A stretch of 64,000 bases of DNA from NCBI GenBank assembly GCA_964482515.1, contig CAYZXT010000003.1:91519-155518 (forward strand), given 5' to 3'. Position 1 is the first letter of the stretch. Each line of letters begins with the position of its first letter. The position numbers and the translations under genes are program-made. The notes beneath the pieces were generated by a model that saw only the letters and a program-made list of their open reading frames with translations, ran no database searches and was not told where the DNA came from. The stretch is from CAYZXT01 sp964482515. Its GTDB lineage: Bacteria > Elusimicrobiota > Elusimicrobia > FEN-1173. Below are positions 54,536 through 62,859 of this stretch, one piece after another.

Positions 54536-54542
54536 TATAAAT
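54536..54542 (+). promoter_or_regulatory. -10-like TATAAAT before the GH94-like gene
   Basis: TATAAAT ends eight bases before the GTG. A loose -35 (TTTATA, 54513-54518) is 17 bases upstream. A transcript starting at the usual distance would begin at or next to the start codon. The 113-bp gap to the divergent HlyD gene contains no other clear signal. Confidence 0.4.
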
Positions 54543-54549
54543 TGCCATC

Positions 54550-57261
54550 GTGAAACAAAATCCCGCCCAACATTTTTGGTCGTTTATCGACGACGAAGGC
54601 TCCTTCCGCGCCGAAGCGCCCCATCAAGTGAGCCGCCTCTATTTCCCCCTGGGGAACGAAGCCGGCCTGTTGAGCGCCGTCACGCCGGACCTGCACGGCG
54701 ACATCAAGACCGGGCAGAACGTTTTCCTGACCCAGCCCGTCTCCGAACAGGACCTGCACAACATCCGTTCCCGCCGCGATTTCTGGCTCCGCACCGAAGA
54801 CGGCAAGTGCTGGCACGCCAACGCCGATCCCTCCGACAAAGTGACGGTCGAGGCTGGGCTGCTGTGGCATACGCTGGTCCATGAAAACTCCCGCCTCGGG
54901 CTGCGGGCGGAGTTCACGAACGTTGTTCCGTCGACGGAAGACACCGTCGAGCTGATGCGCGTCCGCGTCACCAACAGCGGCCGCCAAGCGCGCCGCCTCA
55001 CGCCTACGTTCATGGTCCCCATCTTCGGGCGCAGCGCGGACAACCTTCGCGACCACCGGCACGTCACCTCCTTGCTCCACCGGATTTTTTCCCACACCCA
55101 TGGCGTGTACGTGACGCCGACCATGAGTTTCGACGAGCGCGGACACCAACTCAACAATTTGACCTACGCGGTTTTGGGATTCGAAAGCACTGGTTTGCGG
55201 CCGCAGGGAACGTTCCCCACGGTGGCGTCCTTCATCGGCGAGGGCGGCGATTTCGACCGTCCGCGGGCGGTCCTTGAAAACCTTTTCCCAGAACGATGGA
55301 AACGCGTCGACGGGCAGGAGGCCGCGGCGGGGCTGCGCTTCAGGACGAAAAGTCTGAAACCCGGCCAATCCGCGGTTTACGTTTTTGTCCTGGGCGTGGC
55401 GTCCGATGCGGCGGGCCTCTCCCGTTGGAAACGGCGCTACGGCCGTGAAGCGAAGTTTAAGGAAGCCCTCGAGAACACGAGGGGTTTTTGGAAGGGCCGT
55501 TTGGACCGGTTGTCCTTCCGTTCGGGCGACCGCACCTTCGACGGCTGGATGCGCTGGGTGTCGGCGCAGCCCACGCTGCGGAAGATTTTCGGCTGTTCCT
55601 TCCTGCCGGATTTCGATTACGGCCGGGGCGGGCGCGGCTGGCGCGACCTCTGGCAGGATTGCCTGGCGCTTCTCCTCCAAAATCCGGAGGACGCGCGGAC
55701 GATCCTCCTCAACAATTTCGGCGGCGTGCGCATGGACGGTTCCAACGCCACGATCATCGGCCGCGGGCCGGGCGAATTCATCGCGGACCGGAACAACATC
55801 ACCCGCGTTTGGATGGACCACGGCGTCTGGCCCTATCTCACCACAGAACTGTACATCCACCAATCCGGCGATTATTCCATCCTGCTGGAAGATCAAACCT
55901 ATTTTCGCGACCCGCAGCTCCGCCGCGCCCAGGCCAAGGACGCGGCCTGGACGGAGGCCTACGGCCGCAAGCTGAAAACGCGGACCGGGCAGGTCCACAA
56001 GGGCACCGTTCTCGAGCACATTTTGGTCCAGCACCTCGTGGCGTTCTTCAACGTCGGCGAGCACAACATCGTCCGGCTGGAGGACGCGGACTGGAACGAC
56101 GGCCTGGACATGGCGCACCACCGCGGCGAAAGCGTGGCCTTCAGCGCGCTCTACGCCGGCAACCTCGCGCAACTGGTGGAACTGCTGGAGAAACTTCGGG
56201 ACGAACGCGACGTCCACCACGTGATGCTCGCCAAGGAGCTGTTGGTTTTGTTGGACCGCATCGACGGAAAACCCGTGGATTACGCCTCCGCTCCGGCCAA
56301 GCAGAAACGGCTTTCGGCCTATTTCGACGCCGTCGGCCGGGAAGTGTCCGGCGAGCGGGTGAAGGTGGCGGTGGCGGACCTGATGACCGATCTGGCGGCG
56401 AAGTCCGAACAGTTGGCGAACCATATCCGCCGGCAGGAGTGGATCAAGCAAGGCGGTTCCGCCTGGTTCAACGGGTATTACGACGACGAAGGCCGCCGCG
56501 TGGAAGGCCAGGTGAAGGGCCGAGTCCGGATGACCTTGACCGGCCAGGTCTTCCCCCTCATGTCCGGCGTTGCCACGCAGGAACAGGGGATCTCCCTCTG
56601 GAAGTCAGCTAAAAAACTGTTGCAGGACAAGCGTTTCGGCGGGTTCCGTTTGAACACGGATTTCGGCGACAGCCAGCCGGCGCTGGGCCGCGCCTTCTCC
56701 TTCGCTTACGGCGAAAAGGAGAACGGGGCTTTCTTCAACCATATGGCCGTGATGTTCGCCAACGCGCTCTACCGGCGGGGTTTTGTGAAGGAAGGCCGCG
56801 AGGTCTTCCGGTCCATTTTCCAGATGACCGTCGATTCGCGGACGAGCCGCATCTACCCGGGTTTGCCGGAGTACTTCAACGGCAGCGGCCGCGGGATGTA
56901 TCACTATCTGACCGGATCGGCGAGTTGGCTGGTCCTGACTTATCTGACACAGATTCTAGGGGTTCGCGGTTTTTGGGGCGATTTGCTTTTGGCGCCGAAG
57001 TTGACGGGAGATGATTTCGGCAAGGACGGGAAGGTGGAGGTGCGCGCGTCCTTCGCCGGGAAAAAATTCAAGATCGTTTATAAAAACCCGCGCCGCTTGG
57101 ATTACGGACGTTATCGGATCGCCGAGATCCGGCACAAAGGCGAATCCATGGATTTCCAATCCCTTTCACCGACGGAAGCCCTGCTGTCCCGCTCCGAAAT
57201 CGATTCCTGGGTGGACGACCATGAGCATCTCCTGGAAGTGCATTTCGATTCCGACCGGTAA
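54550..57261 (+). CDS. GH94-like glycoside phosphorylase
   Basis: 903 residues from a GTG at 54550. The N-terminal third is the beta-sandwich of GH94 proteins (opening with HFWSFIDDEGSFRAEAP). The (alpha/alpha)6 barrel has GGRGWRDLWQDCLALL and EDADWNDGLDMAHHRGE; the Asp residues of the DWND motif (514, 517) include the expected catalytic acid. RIYPGLPEYFNGSGRGMYHYLTGSASWLV near residue 775-800 matches the sugar- and phosphate-binding end of cellobiose/chitobiose phosphorylases. The substrate may be a beta-glucan disaccharide or oligosaccharide. Cytosolic, no signal peptide. It is the only plus-strand gene. No ribosome site is evident, and a TATAAAT lies at 54536-54542, so the mRNA could be nearly leaderless. 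Confidence 0.88.
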   Translation: MKQNPAQHFWSFIDDEGSFRAEAPHQVSRLYFPLGNEAGLLSAVTPDLHGDIKTGQNVFLTQPVSEQDLHNIRSRRDFWLRTEDGKCWHANADPSDKVTVEAGLLWHTLVHENSRLGLRAEFTNVVPSTEDTVELMRVRVTNSGRQARRLTPTFMVPIFGRSADNLRDHRHVTSLLHRIFSHTHGVYVTPTMSFDERGHQLNNLTYAVLGFESTGLRPQGTFPTVASFIGEGGDFDRPRAVLENLFPERWKRVDGQEAAAGLRFRTKSLKPGQSAVYVFVLGVASDAAGLSRWKRRYGREAKFKEALENTRGFWKGRLDRLSFRSGDRTFDGWMRWVSAQPTLRKIFGCSFLPDFDYGRGGRGWRDLWQDCLALLLQNPEDARTILLNNFGGVRMDGSNATIIGRGPGEFIADRNNITRVWMDHGVWPYLTTELYIHQSGDYSILLEDQTYFRDPQLRRAQAKDAAWTEAYGRKLKTRTGQVHKGTVLEHILVQHLVAFFNVGEHNIVRLEDADWNDGLDMAHHRGESVAFSALYAGNLAQLVELLEKLRDERDVHHVMLAKELLVLLDRIDGKPVDYASAPAKQKRLSAYFDAVGREVSGERVKVAVADLMTDLAAKSEQLANHIRRQEWIKQGGSAWFNGYYDDEGRRVEGQVKGRVRMTLTGQVFPLMSGVATQEQGISLWKSAKKLLQDKRFGGFRLNTDFGDSQPALGRAFSFAYGEKENGAFFNHMAVMFANALYRRGFVKEGREVFRSIFQMTVDSRTSRIYPGLPEYFNGSGRGMYHYLTGSASWLVLTYLTQILGVRGFWGDLLLAPKLTGDDFGKDGKVEVRASFAGKKFKIVYKNPRRLDYGRYRIAEIRHKGESMDFQSLSPTEALLSRSEIDSWVDDHEHLLEVHFDSDR

Positions 57262-57546
57262 TTATTTCGCCAATTCCCGTTCCATCCGGACCTGTTTGAG
57301 GGCGTGGTCGGCCTTGTACATCTGAGGATTGAACTGGAGCGCCTGGGCGAAAAACCGTTCCGCGTTGGCCAAGTCCCCCCCGGCGTAACAGATCAGCCCG
57401 ATCGAGTAGGCTTTTTCGGCCTGCGCAACGGCGTCGCCGGCGCCTTCCGTCCGCATTTTTTCCGGCGTCTCCCCCACCACTGCCTCCGCGGCGCTGATCC
57501 CGCCGCGCAGCATCAACAGTAACACCGCCACCATGATTTTTTTCAT
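57262..57546 (-). CDS. small exported TPR-like protein
   Basis: 94 residues from the ATG at 57546, which follows GAGGAA; a longer frame to 57612 is unlikely. Signal peptide MKKIMVAVLLLMLRGGISAAEA, then one tetratricopeptide-like helix pair (AVAQAEKAYSIGLICYAGGDLANAERFFAQALQFNPQMYKAD). It ends directly against the stop of the GH94-like gene, in convergent orientation. Probably a small periplasmic interaction protein; partner unknown. Confidence 0.7.
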   Translation of the reverse strand: MKKIMVAVLLLMLRGGISAAEAVVGETPEKMRTEGAGDAVAQAEKAYSIGLICYAGGDLANAERFFAQALQFNPQMYKADHALKQVRMERELAK

Positions 57547-57660
57547 TTCCTCGGCCCTCCTACGGGAAACCGATTCACCGCATCGCGGTTCTTGACGCTG
57601 ACAGTTTACCAACGATGCGATAAATCCCTATGGGTCGTGGAGCCTGTTTTGGGCGAGATT

Positions 57661-57686
57661 TATGTCCCAGAGGAGATTGGGACATA
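57661..57686. terminator. stem-loop after the response regulator gene
   Basis: TATGTCCCA (57661-57669) and TGGGACATA (57678-57686) form a perfect 9-bp stem with an eight-base loop, ten bases beyond the stop of the response regulator. Only a short A/T stretch follows on the minus strand, so it is a weak terminator or an mRNA 3'-end stabiliser. Confidence 0.5.
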
Positions 57687-57696
57687 ACGGCAACGG

Positions 57697-58365
57697 CTAT
57701 TCTTCCAGGGTGAGGATCCCCTTTTGGATGGCTTTGACGATGGCTTCCGTGCGCGTTTTGACGTCCAGTTTGAGGAAGGCGTTGTTGAGGTGATTTCGGA
57801 CCGTCTTTTCGCTGATATTGAGCAGGGCTCCGATTTCTTTGTTCTGCAGGCCCCGCTTCACCTGGTCAAGGATTTTGATCTCCGTGGGCGAAAGGTCGGG
57901 GCGGGCCTCATTGCCGGTCGACGCCGTCCCAAGGGCCCGGACGCCCTGAAGCAATTTCGCCAGTATGGGCGCGGGCACGAGCGAGCCCTCCTCGTGCAGC
58001 CGCCGCACGGCTTCGATCATTTTGACCGCGGGCGATGTCTTGGGCAAATAACCGTCCGCGCCGGAGCGGAAGGCGTCCAGGATATGAAGTTCATCTTCGT
58101 AGGTGGATATGATGAGGATCTTGACGTCCGTGGACTCGCTCTTGATGCGCTTTGTGGCTTCCAACCCGGAGATGCCCGGCATCTTGATGTCCATGAGGAT
58201 CACGTCCGGTTCGATCTGCTTCGCCAGGCGGACGCATTCCTCGCCGTTCACGGCGCAGCCCACCACTTCCAGGTCCTTTTGGTCGTTCAACACATCCCTC
58301 AAGCTGTCCCGCAGCATGCCGTGGTCGTCGGCGATGAGGACGCTGATTTTTTTGGGTTTTGACAT
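57697..58365 (-). CDS. NarL/FixJ-type response regulator
   Basis: 222 residues. Receiver domain: acidic pair ADD near residue 13, phospho-acceptor Asp 59 in VILMDIKMPG, Thr/Ser in IISTYED and Lys in YLPKTS. C-terminal LuxR-type helix-turn-helix from about 157: LSPTEIKILDQVKRGLQNKEIGALLNISEKTVRNHLNNAFLKL. It starts 17 bases after the stop of the histidine kinase at 58383-60569, so they form a two-component pair. Target genes unknown. Its family does not normally bind 11-bp tandem repeats, so it is not the obvious regulator of the TTACA promoters. Confidence 0.93.
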   Translation of the reverse strand: MSKPKKISVLIADDHGMLRDSLRDVLNDQKDLEVVGCAVNGEECVRLAKQIEPDVILMDIKMPGISGLEATKRIKSESTDVKILIISTYEDELHILDAFRSGADGYLPKTSPAVKMIEAVRRLHEEGSLVPAPILAKLLQGVRALGTASTGNEARPDLSPTEIKILDQVKRGLQNKEIGALLNISEKTVRNHLNNAFLKLDVKTRTEAIVKAIQKGILTLEE

Positions 58366-58382
58366 TCGGTCTCCCCGCTCTC

Positions 58383-60569
58383 CTATGCCGCTTTTCTTCC
58401 GCTCACGCGCACGGGCAGGTTGACGGTGAACAGCGTCCCTTGACCGGCGGAGCTATCCACCTTAATCGTTCCTTCGTGGCGGTCCACCACTTTCTTGACC
58501 ACGGCCAGGCCAAGCCCGGTGCCGTTGCTTTTCGTTGTAAAAAGAGGATCGAATATCCGGGATAAATTGGCTGCTGGGATGCCGCAGCCGGTGTCACTGA
58601 CCTCCACCGTGATGCGGTCTCGGGCGGTCATTTTTGTCCGTACGGTCAGCGTGCCGTTTTCCCCCATGGCCTCGATCCCGTTTGAGATCAAGTTCGTCAT
58701 GGCTTGGCGGAGCTCGTCCCGGTCGAAAAGCGACGCCGGTATCGGAGCCAGCTGAAGCGATACCTGCACGCCGGAGGGGTGTTGGACGACGGCCGCTACG
58801 TCCCGGATCAGATCGTTGATGTTTCCTTCCCGAAGTATCAGCTCCCGGGAACGGCAATAGTCGAGTATGGCGGTGATGATCCGGTTCATGGAATCGGCCT
58901 GCGAACTGACCATGCGCGCATGCTTTAGCAGTAGCGGATCGCCCTCCGCGGTCAACCGGCTTTCCAGGAAATAGGAGGAAGCGTTGATCACACCCAGGGG
59001 GTTCTTCAACTCATGGCTCACCATGGAAACGACTTCCCCGATGATGGCCAGCCGGCTTTTCTTGAGGAGCTCCTCCTGGGCGACTTCCAGCTCGCTCGTC
59101 CTCTCCTGCACGCGGTTTTCGAGTTCCTGGTTCCACTTCTCCAGTTCCCTGCGGGATTCCAGCAATTGTTCCGTCTTCGCAACGACAGCGGTCAACCGCG
59201 CGAACTCCTTAAGCCCTTCAATATCCTGCGGCGTGTAGGGAAGTCCGGATTCCTTCTCGCCCAATACCAGGAACCCGAGCAAACGGTCTCTTTTGATGGG
59301 AATGAGAAGGCTGGCCTCAAGCCCGCGCATGGCCTCTTCCAAAGCCGTATGTGTATCGTCAAGGGTGTTTCTCGCGGCAATACGATTAATTGAATAAAAC
59401 TCGTTGTTTTGAAGGATTTGGGGGATGGGATGGTCCATCGGCAGCGGCAGGCTGGCCCCGGTTTTTTGCGGGTTTCCCCAGGCGGACTGGGCCTGAAGGT
59501 GGAACAGCTGGGTTTTCTCGTTCCAAATGAACAACCCAACGCGCACGATTTTGAACGAAGAATCGATCGCCCGCAGGATCATCCGATTGAATTCCTCCTC
59601 CTGATCAGATCCCAGAAGTTCCTGCCTGAGTTGAGCGAACTTTAACCTTCGTTCGTAATACTCATGAAAAAAAAGCTTATCGATTACATTCCTAACGCCA
59701 TTATAAAGAGGCTGAAGAAGAAGTGTGAATCCAATGGACATGGCCATCAATAAGACGGTGGCATGGAAGGGATTAACCGTTTGTTGAAAGGTTTTCATGA
59801 AGAAAAAGATCAAAGCAAAAATCGCGCCAACTGCAGTAAAAAGAACCGATGCAATGATGGCTCTTCGTGACATCAAGGTTAAGTTAATCTGTGATTTTTC
59901 TGGCAGAACAACGATTGTTAAAGCAATGACCCAGTACAGACCAACAAAGCATGCAAAAGGATAAATCGATATTCCATACTTAGGTAGAAAATCCACTAAG
60001 CCTAAACACCCTCCTAACCATGAAATAAGTGCATATTTAATTCTATAGTAAGAGAGAAAATCTTTTTCCTCCTTTCTTCTTAACATCTTTTTATAAAGCA
60101 AGCATAGCCCTGCTACCCAGCATGAGATATAGAAAACCATAAATATTGAATATAGTGAACCAGCCAAAGGATAGAATCCCCAGAAATACAGACGAACAGA
60201 AGAATATATAAGAGATGTTCTATAGCCTAGTATCGCAAAGGACAAAGAAACCATAAAAATAAAAAATATTAGTGTTCTTTTTTTGCGATTTAAATCGACT
60301 AAACATAGATTGAAATAGAGATTTGTTGTGGGTATAAATGCAACAGATAGAAAACTTAAGCGACTCCAGAAAATTGCTGTATCCGGGTTTTGACTGCAAT
60401 ACAAAAGGCTGAAACCATACAACCAACCAACACCACTAAAACAGAACATAAAAAAAGAACGATAGACATTCGATTTCATGTCTTGAAAAAGGACATATAA
60501 TCCGATAATCGCCATGATTGAAGCTGACAAAAGAGAAGGAATAGAAAACGCATTAAAACTCATCGTCAT
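58383..60569 (-). CDS. 7TM-GAF sensor histidine kinase
   Basis: About 728 residues from the ATG at 60569 (AGG five bases upstream); a GTG six bases earlier or the ATG at 60563 are alternatives. Seven or eight N-terminal spans (7TM sensor), a GAF-like domain (about 330-460), a coiled coil (RRELEKWNQELENRVQERTSELEVAQEEL), the H box SHELKNPLG with His about 519, N box LRQAMTNLISNGIEAMGENG, and G boxes DTGCGIP and GTGLGLAVV. The membrane part resembles that of the neighbouring cyclase at 60637-62811. DNA is about 32-40 % GC over the 7TM half (beyond 59650) and about 55 % over the GAF and kinase half, suggesting a domain fusion. Confidence 0.92.
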   Translation of the reverse strand: MTMSFNAFSIPSLLSASIMAIIGLYVLFQDMKSNVYRSFFMFCFSGVGWLYGFSLLYCSQNPDTAIFWSRLSFLSVAFIPTTNLYFNLCLVDLNRKKRTLIFFIFMVSLSFAILGYRTSLIYSSVRLYFWGFYPLAGSLYSIFMVFYISCWVAGLCLLYKKMLRRKEEKDFLSYYRIKYALISWLGGCLGLVDFLPKYGISIYPFACFVGLYWVIALTIVVLPEKSQINLTLMSRRAIIASVLFTAVGAIFALIFFFMKTFQQTVNPFHATVLLMAMSIGFTLLLQPLYNGVRNVIDKLFFHEYYERRLKFAQLRQELLGSDQEEEFNRMILRAIDSSFKIVRVGLFIWNEKTQLFHLQAQSAWGNPQKTGASLPLPMDHPIPQILQNNEFYSINRIAARNTLDDTHTALEEAMRGLEASLLIPIKRDRLLGFLVLGEKESGLPYTPQDIEGLKEFARLTAVVAKTEQLLESRRELEKWNQELENRVQERTSELEVAQEELLKKSRLAIIGEVVSMVSHELKNPLGVINASSYFLESRLTAEGDPLLLKHARMVSSQADSMNRIITAILDYCRSRELILREGNINDLIRDVAAVVQHPSGVQVSLQLAPIPASLFDRDELRQAMTNLISNGIEAMGENGTLTVRTKMTARDRITVEVSDTGCGIPAANLSRIFDPLFTTKSNGTGLGLAVVKKVVDRHEGTIKVDSSAGQGTLFTVNLPVRVSGRKAA

Positions 60570-60636
60570 GCACACCTATCGTTATTGGGCGACAGTCAAG
60601 TTAAAAGATTAGAATAATAACAATCAGCCAAAAAAA

Positions 60637-62811
60637 TTATTGGGATTGAGAAAGACGATCGTTTTCCTCTGGTAGGTCGAGTAAACCGTTGCTGCTATTT
60701 TCTATATTATTTGGCGGGATGGATGACAGTTCATTGATCTCATAAATATCCAAGGGGTTTGTTTTCCCCTTCACGTACACTGGATCCAATTTTTTTACTT
60801 TAACTTTATCCATGATCTTTTCCGCCACGTTGGCGGAAGTTAAAACCTGTCCGTTGTTTGCCAAGCCCTGTAGACGTGAAACCAGATTAACGGCGTCACC
60901 GATCACGGTGTACTCCATGCGCTTATCAGACCCAATGTTGCCGGCGACGACATCGCCCGCGGTGACGGCGATACCCATCTGCAAAGGGAAGAGGCCCTGT
61001 TCGGCACGTTTTTGGTTCAGCTTCTTGATGCAATTGTGCATTTCAACGGCGCATTTGACCGCATGTAGCTCGACGTCCGGAAGAGGTGTAGGGGCGCCGA
61101 AAACCGCCAACACCGCATCGCCCATGAACTTGTCCACGGTCCCGCCGTTGGACAGGATCGTCTCAATCATCTCAGAGAAGTATTCGTTCAACCAGCGGAC
61201 CACTTCCTCGGGGTCATAATTGTCCGATATCCGCGTAAAATCCCTTAAGTCGGCCATCAATACGGCCACATAACGTTTATCGCCCTTCCAGCTATGCAAA
61301 TCATCCACACGTTTTAGCACTTCGTCCGCTACCGACGGGCTCATGTAGCGGTGAAGGATTTTATTCATTTGATGGGTCTGGGTGACACCTTCGTTCCATC
61401 TTTTGAATAGATTTAAATTCTCAAGAGCAACGGCTGCTTGGTCAGCAAGAGTCTTTAAAGTTTTGAAATCTTCCGACCCATAAGGAAGACCCGATTCCTT
61501 ATCTCCTAAAATTAAAATTCCTAGAAGCTTTCCTTCCTTTTTAATAGAAACACAAATGCTTGCTTCTATCTCCAGCAGAGCCGCTGTTAAAGATTTTTGA
61601 TCGAACTCCGAAAAAAAATCTTGTCGTATTGAATCAAACAACAAATATTCATTCTCAGTCAAATAGCGGGGTATAGAATGTCCACCAGGCAGACGTGTGA
61701 TGGTATCTTTGTTCATTTGAATTCCCCAGCCTGTCGCTGATTGCATGAGGTATGCTTGCTCTGTTTCATTCCACAAAAATAATGAGGCCTTTATGCTTTT
61801 AAAGAAAGAATGGATTGATTCCAAGATAATTCTGTTGAATTCAACAGGGTTTTTTGAAATCATGATTTCTTGACTAAGTTGAGTTAATTTTTCTTTCTTT
61901 TCTACATATTCAGGAAAGAATGAACGATCTACAAGGTATTTGACTTTTCTATAAAGAGGTTGAAAGACTAGACCCATAATTAGAGAGACAACCACTAACA
62001 CAACCGTGCTATTTAAGTCCACAAAATAATTTTGAATAACTCTGACAACCAAATAAGATTGACCAGAGACCAGCAACATAGCTATAAAGAATACGGAGTA
62101 TATAAATACCCGTCGTGATAAAGAAGAAATATCAGCAAGTTTGTTATGACGCATTATTACAAAGGCAATAAGTGAACTCCAATATAAGGCACAAAAGTAA
62201 CCGAATGGATAGAATGGGATGCCATATTTAGGTAAGAAGTCGACGAAACCCAAACACTCACCTAAATAAGCTAAAAATACATATTTCGATTGGTTGTATG
62301 AGACAGCATCACCGGAACGCTTTTGTTCTTGCATTCGATGATAAACCAAAAGTAGTCCATAGGTCCAAACAGTAGACCAAAAAAGAAGAAAAACGATATG
62401 CAGTGAACCAGCCTGAGAATAATAACCCCAGAAAAACGAATCAACTCCTTTGTAAATTGTTAATGTTGTTTGACTTAAGAAAATAAAAATTAATGAAAGA
62501 GCGAGGAAGCAAAGTGTTATCCCTCGCTTATCCTTCATTTTTTCCATCGTTATATAAAAGTAGAAGTTAGTAAAAGGAATGAACCCAACACCGAAAAAAG
62601 CTAATCGAGACCAAACAAAGGCAGTTTCCGCGGTTTTACTACAATAAATACCTGTGTAGCAACCCAGCCATATAAAAATGCTTAAGCAGAAATAAAGGAA
62701 AGCCCGGTGGCTAGGTGCTCCGGGTTTCTTAAGAAAAACCCATAATCCCATTCCACCTACGAATAGAGCCGATAAGAATGCTGGTAGTGCATAAACACTA
62801 ACTGTCAACAT
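60637..62811 (-). CDS. 7TM-GAF class III adenylate cyclase
   Basis: 724 residues from the ATG at 62811 (GGAGGG upstream). A 7TM N terminus like that of the histidine kinase (SRLAFFGVGFIPFTNFYFY versus SRLSFLSVAFIPTTNLYFN), a GAF-like domain (about 330-470) and a C-terminal cyclase domain. Metal-binding Asp residues are in MADLRDFTR and DKFMGDAVLAVFG; the Lys before FMGD and the Thr in EYTVIGDAVN are the ATP-selecting pair of cyanobacterial-type adenylate cyclases; NLVSRL carries the transition-state Asn and Arg. cAMP production is thus likely. The sensor half is AT-rich, the cyclase half near 50 % GC. Confidence 0.92.
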   Translation of the reverse strand: MLTVSVYALPAFLSALFVGGMGLWVFLKKPGAPSHRAFLYFCLSIFIWLGCYTGIYCSKTAETAFVWSRLAFFGVGFIPFTNFYFYITMEKMKDKRGITLCFLALSLIFIFLSQTTLTIYKGVDSFFWGYYSQAGSLHIVFLLFWSTVWTYGLLLVYHRMQEQKRSGDAVSYNQSKYVFLAYLGECLGFVDFLPKYGIPFYPFGYFCALYWSSLIAFVIMRHNKLADISSLSRRVFIYSVFFIAMLLVSGQSYLVVRVIQNYFVDLNSTVVLVVVSLIMGLVFQPLYRKVKYLVDRSFFPEYVEKKEKLTQLSQEIMISKNPVEFNRIILESIHSFFKSIKASLFLWNETEQAYLMQSATGWGIQMNKDTITRLPGGHSIPRYLTENEYLLFDSIRQDFFSEFDQKSLTAALLEIEASICVSIKKEGKLLGILILGDKESGLPYGSEDFKTLKTLADQAAVALENLNLFKRWNEGVTQTHQMNKILHRYMSPSVADEVLKRVDDLHSWKGDKRYVAVLMADLRDFTRISDNYDPEEVVRWLNEYFSEMIETILSNGGTVDKFMGDAVLAVFGAPTPLPDVELHAVKCAVEMHNCIKKLNQKRAEQGLFPLQMGIAVTAGDVVAGNIGSDKRMEYTVIGDAVNLVSRLQGLANNGQVLTSANVAEKIMDKVKVKKLDPVYVKGKTNPLDIYEINELSSIPPNNIENSSNGLLDLPEENDRLSQSQ

Positions 62812-62859
62812 CAGTGCTTACCCTCCAAATAGAAATTTTCTTAACGACTGGGCGTATTT

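Noticed and set aside
54535..56451. 638-codon open frame antisense to the GH94-like gene
   Set aside because: The plus strand here encodes a complete GH94-like protein with all motifs; the antisense frame has no recognisable domain and arises from GC-rich codon bias.
57697..58365. Response regulator as the protein binding the TTACA repeats
   Set aside because: It is LuxR/NarL-type, a class that normally binds inverted heptamer-like sites; the 11-bp direct repeat suits an OmpR/PhoB-type protein, which is not in the window.
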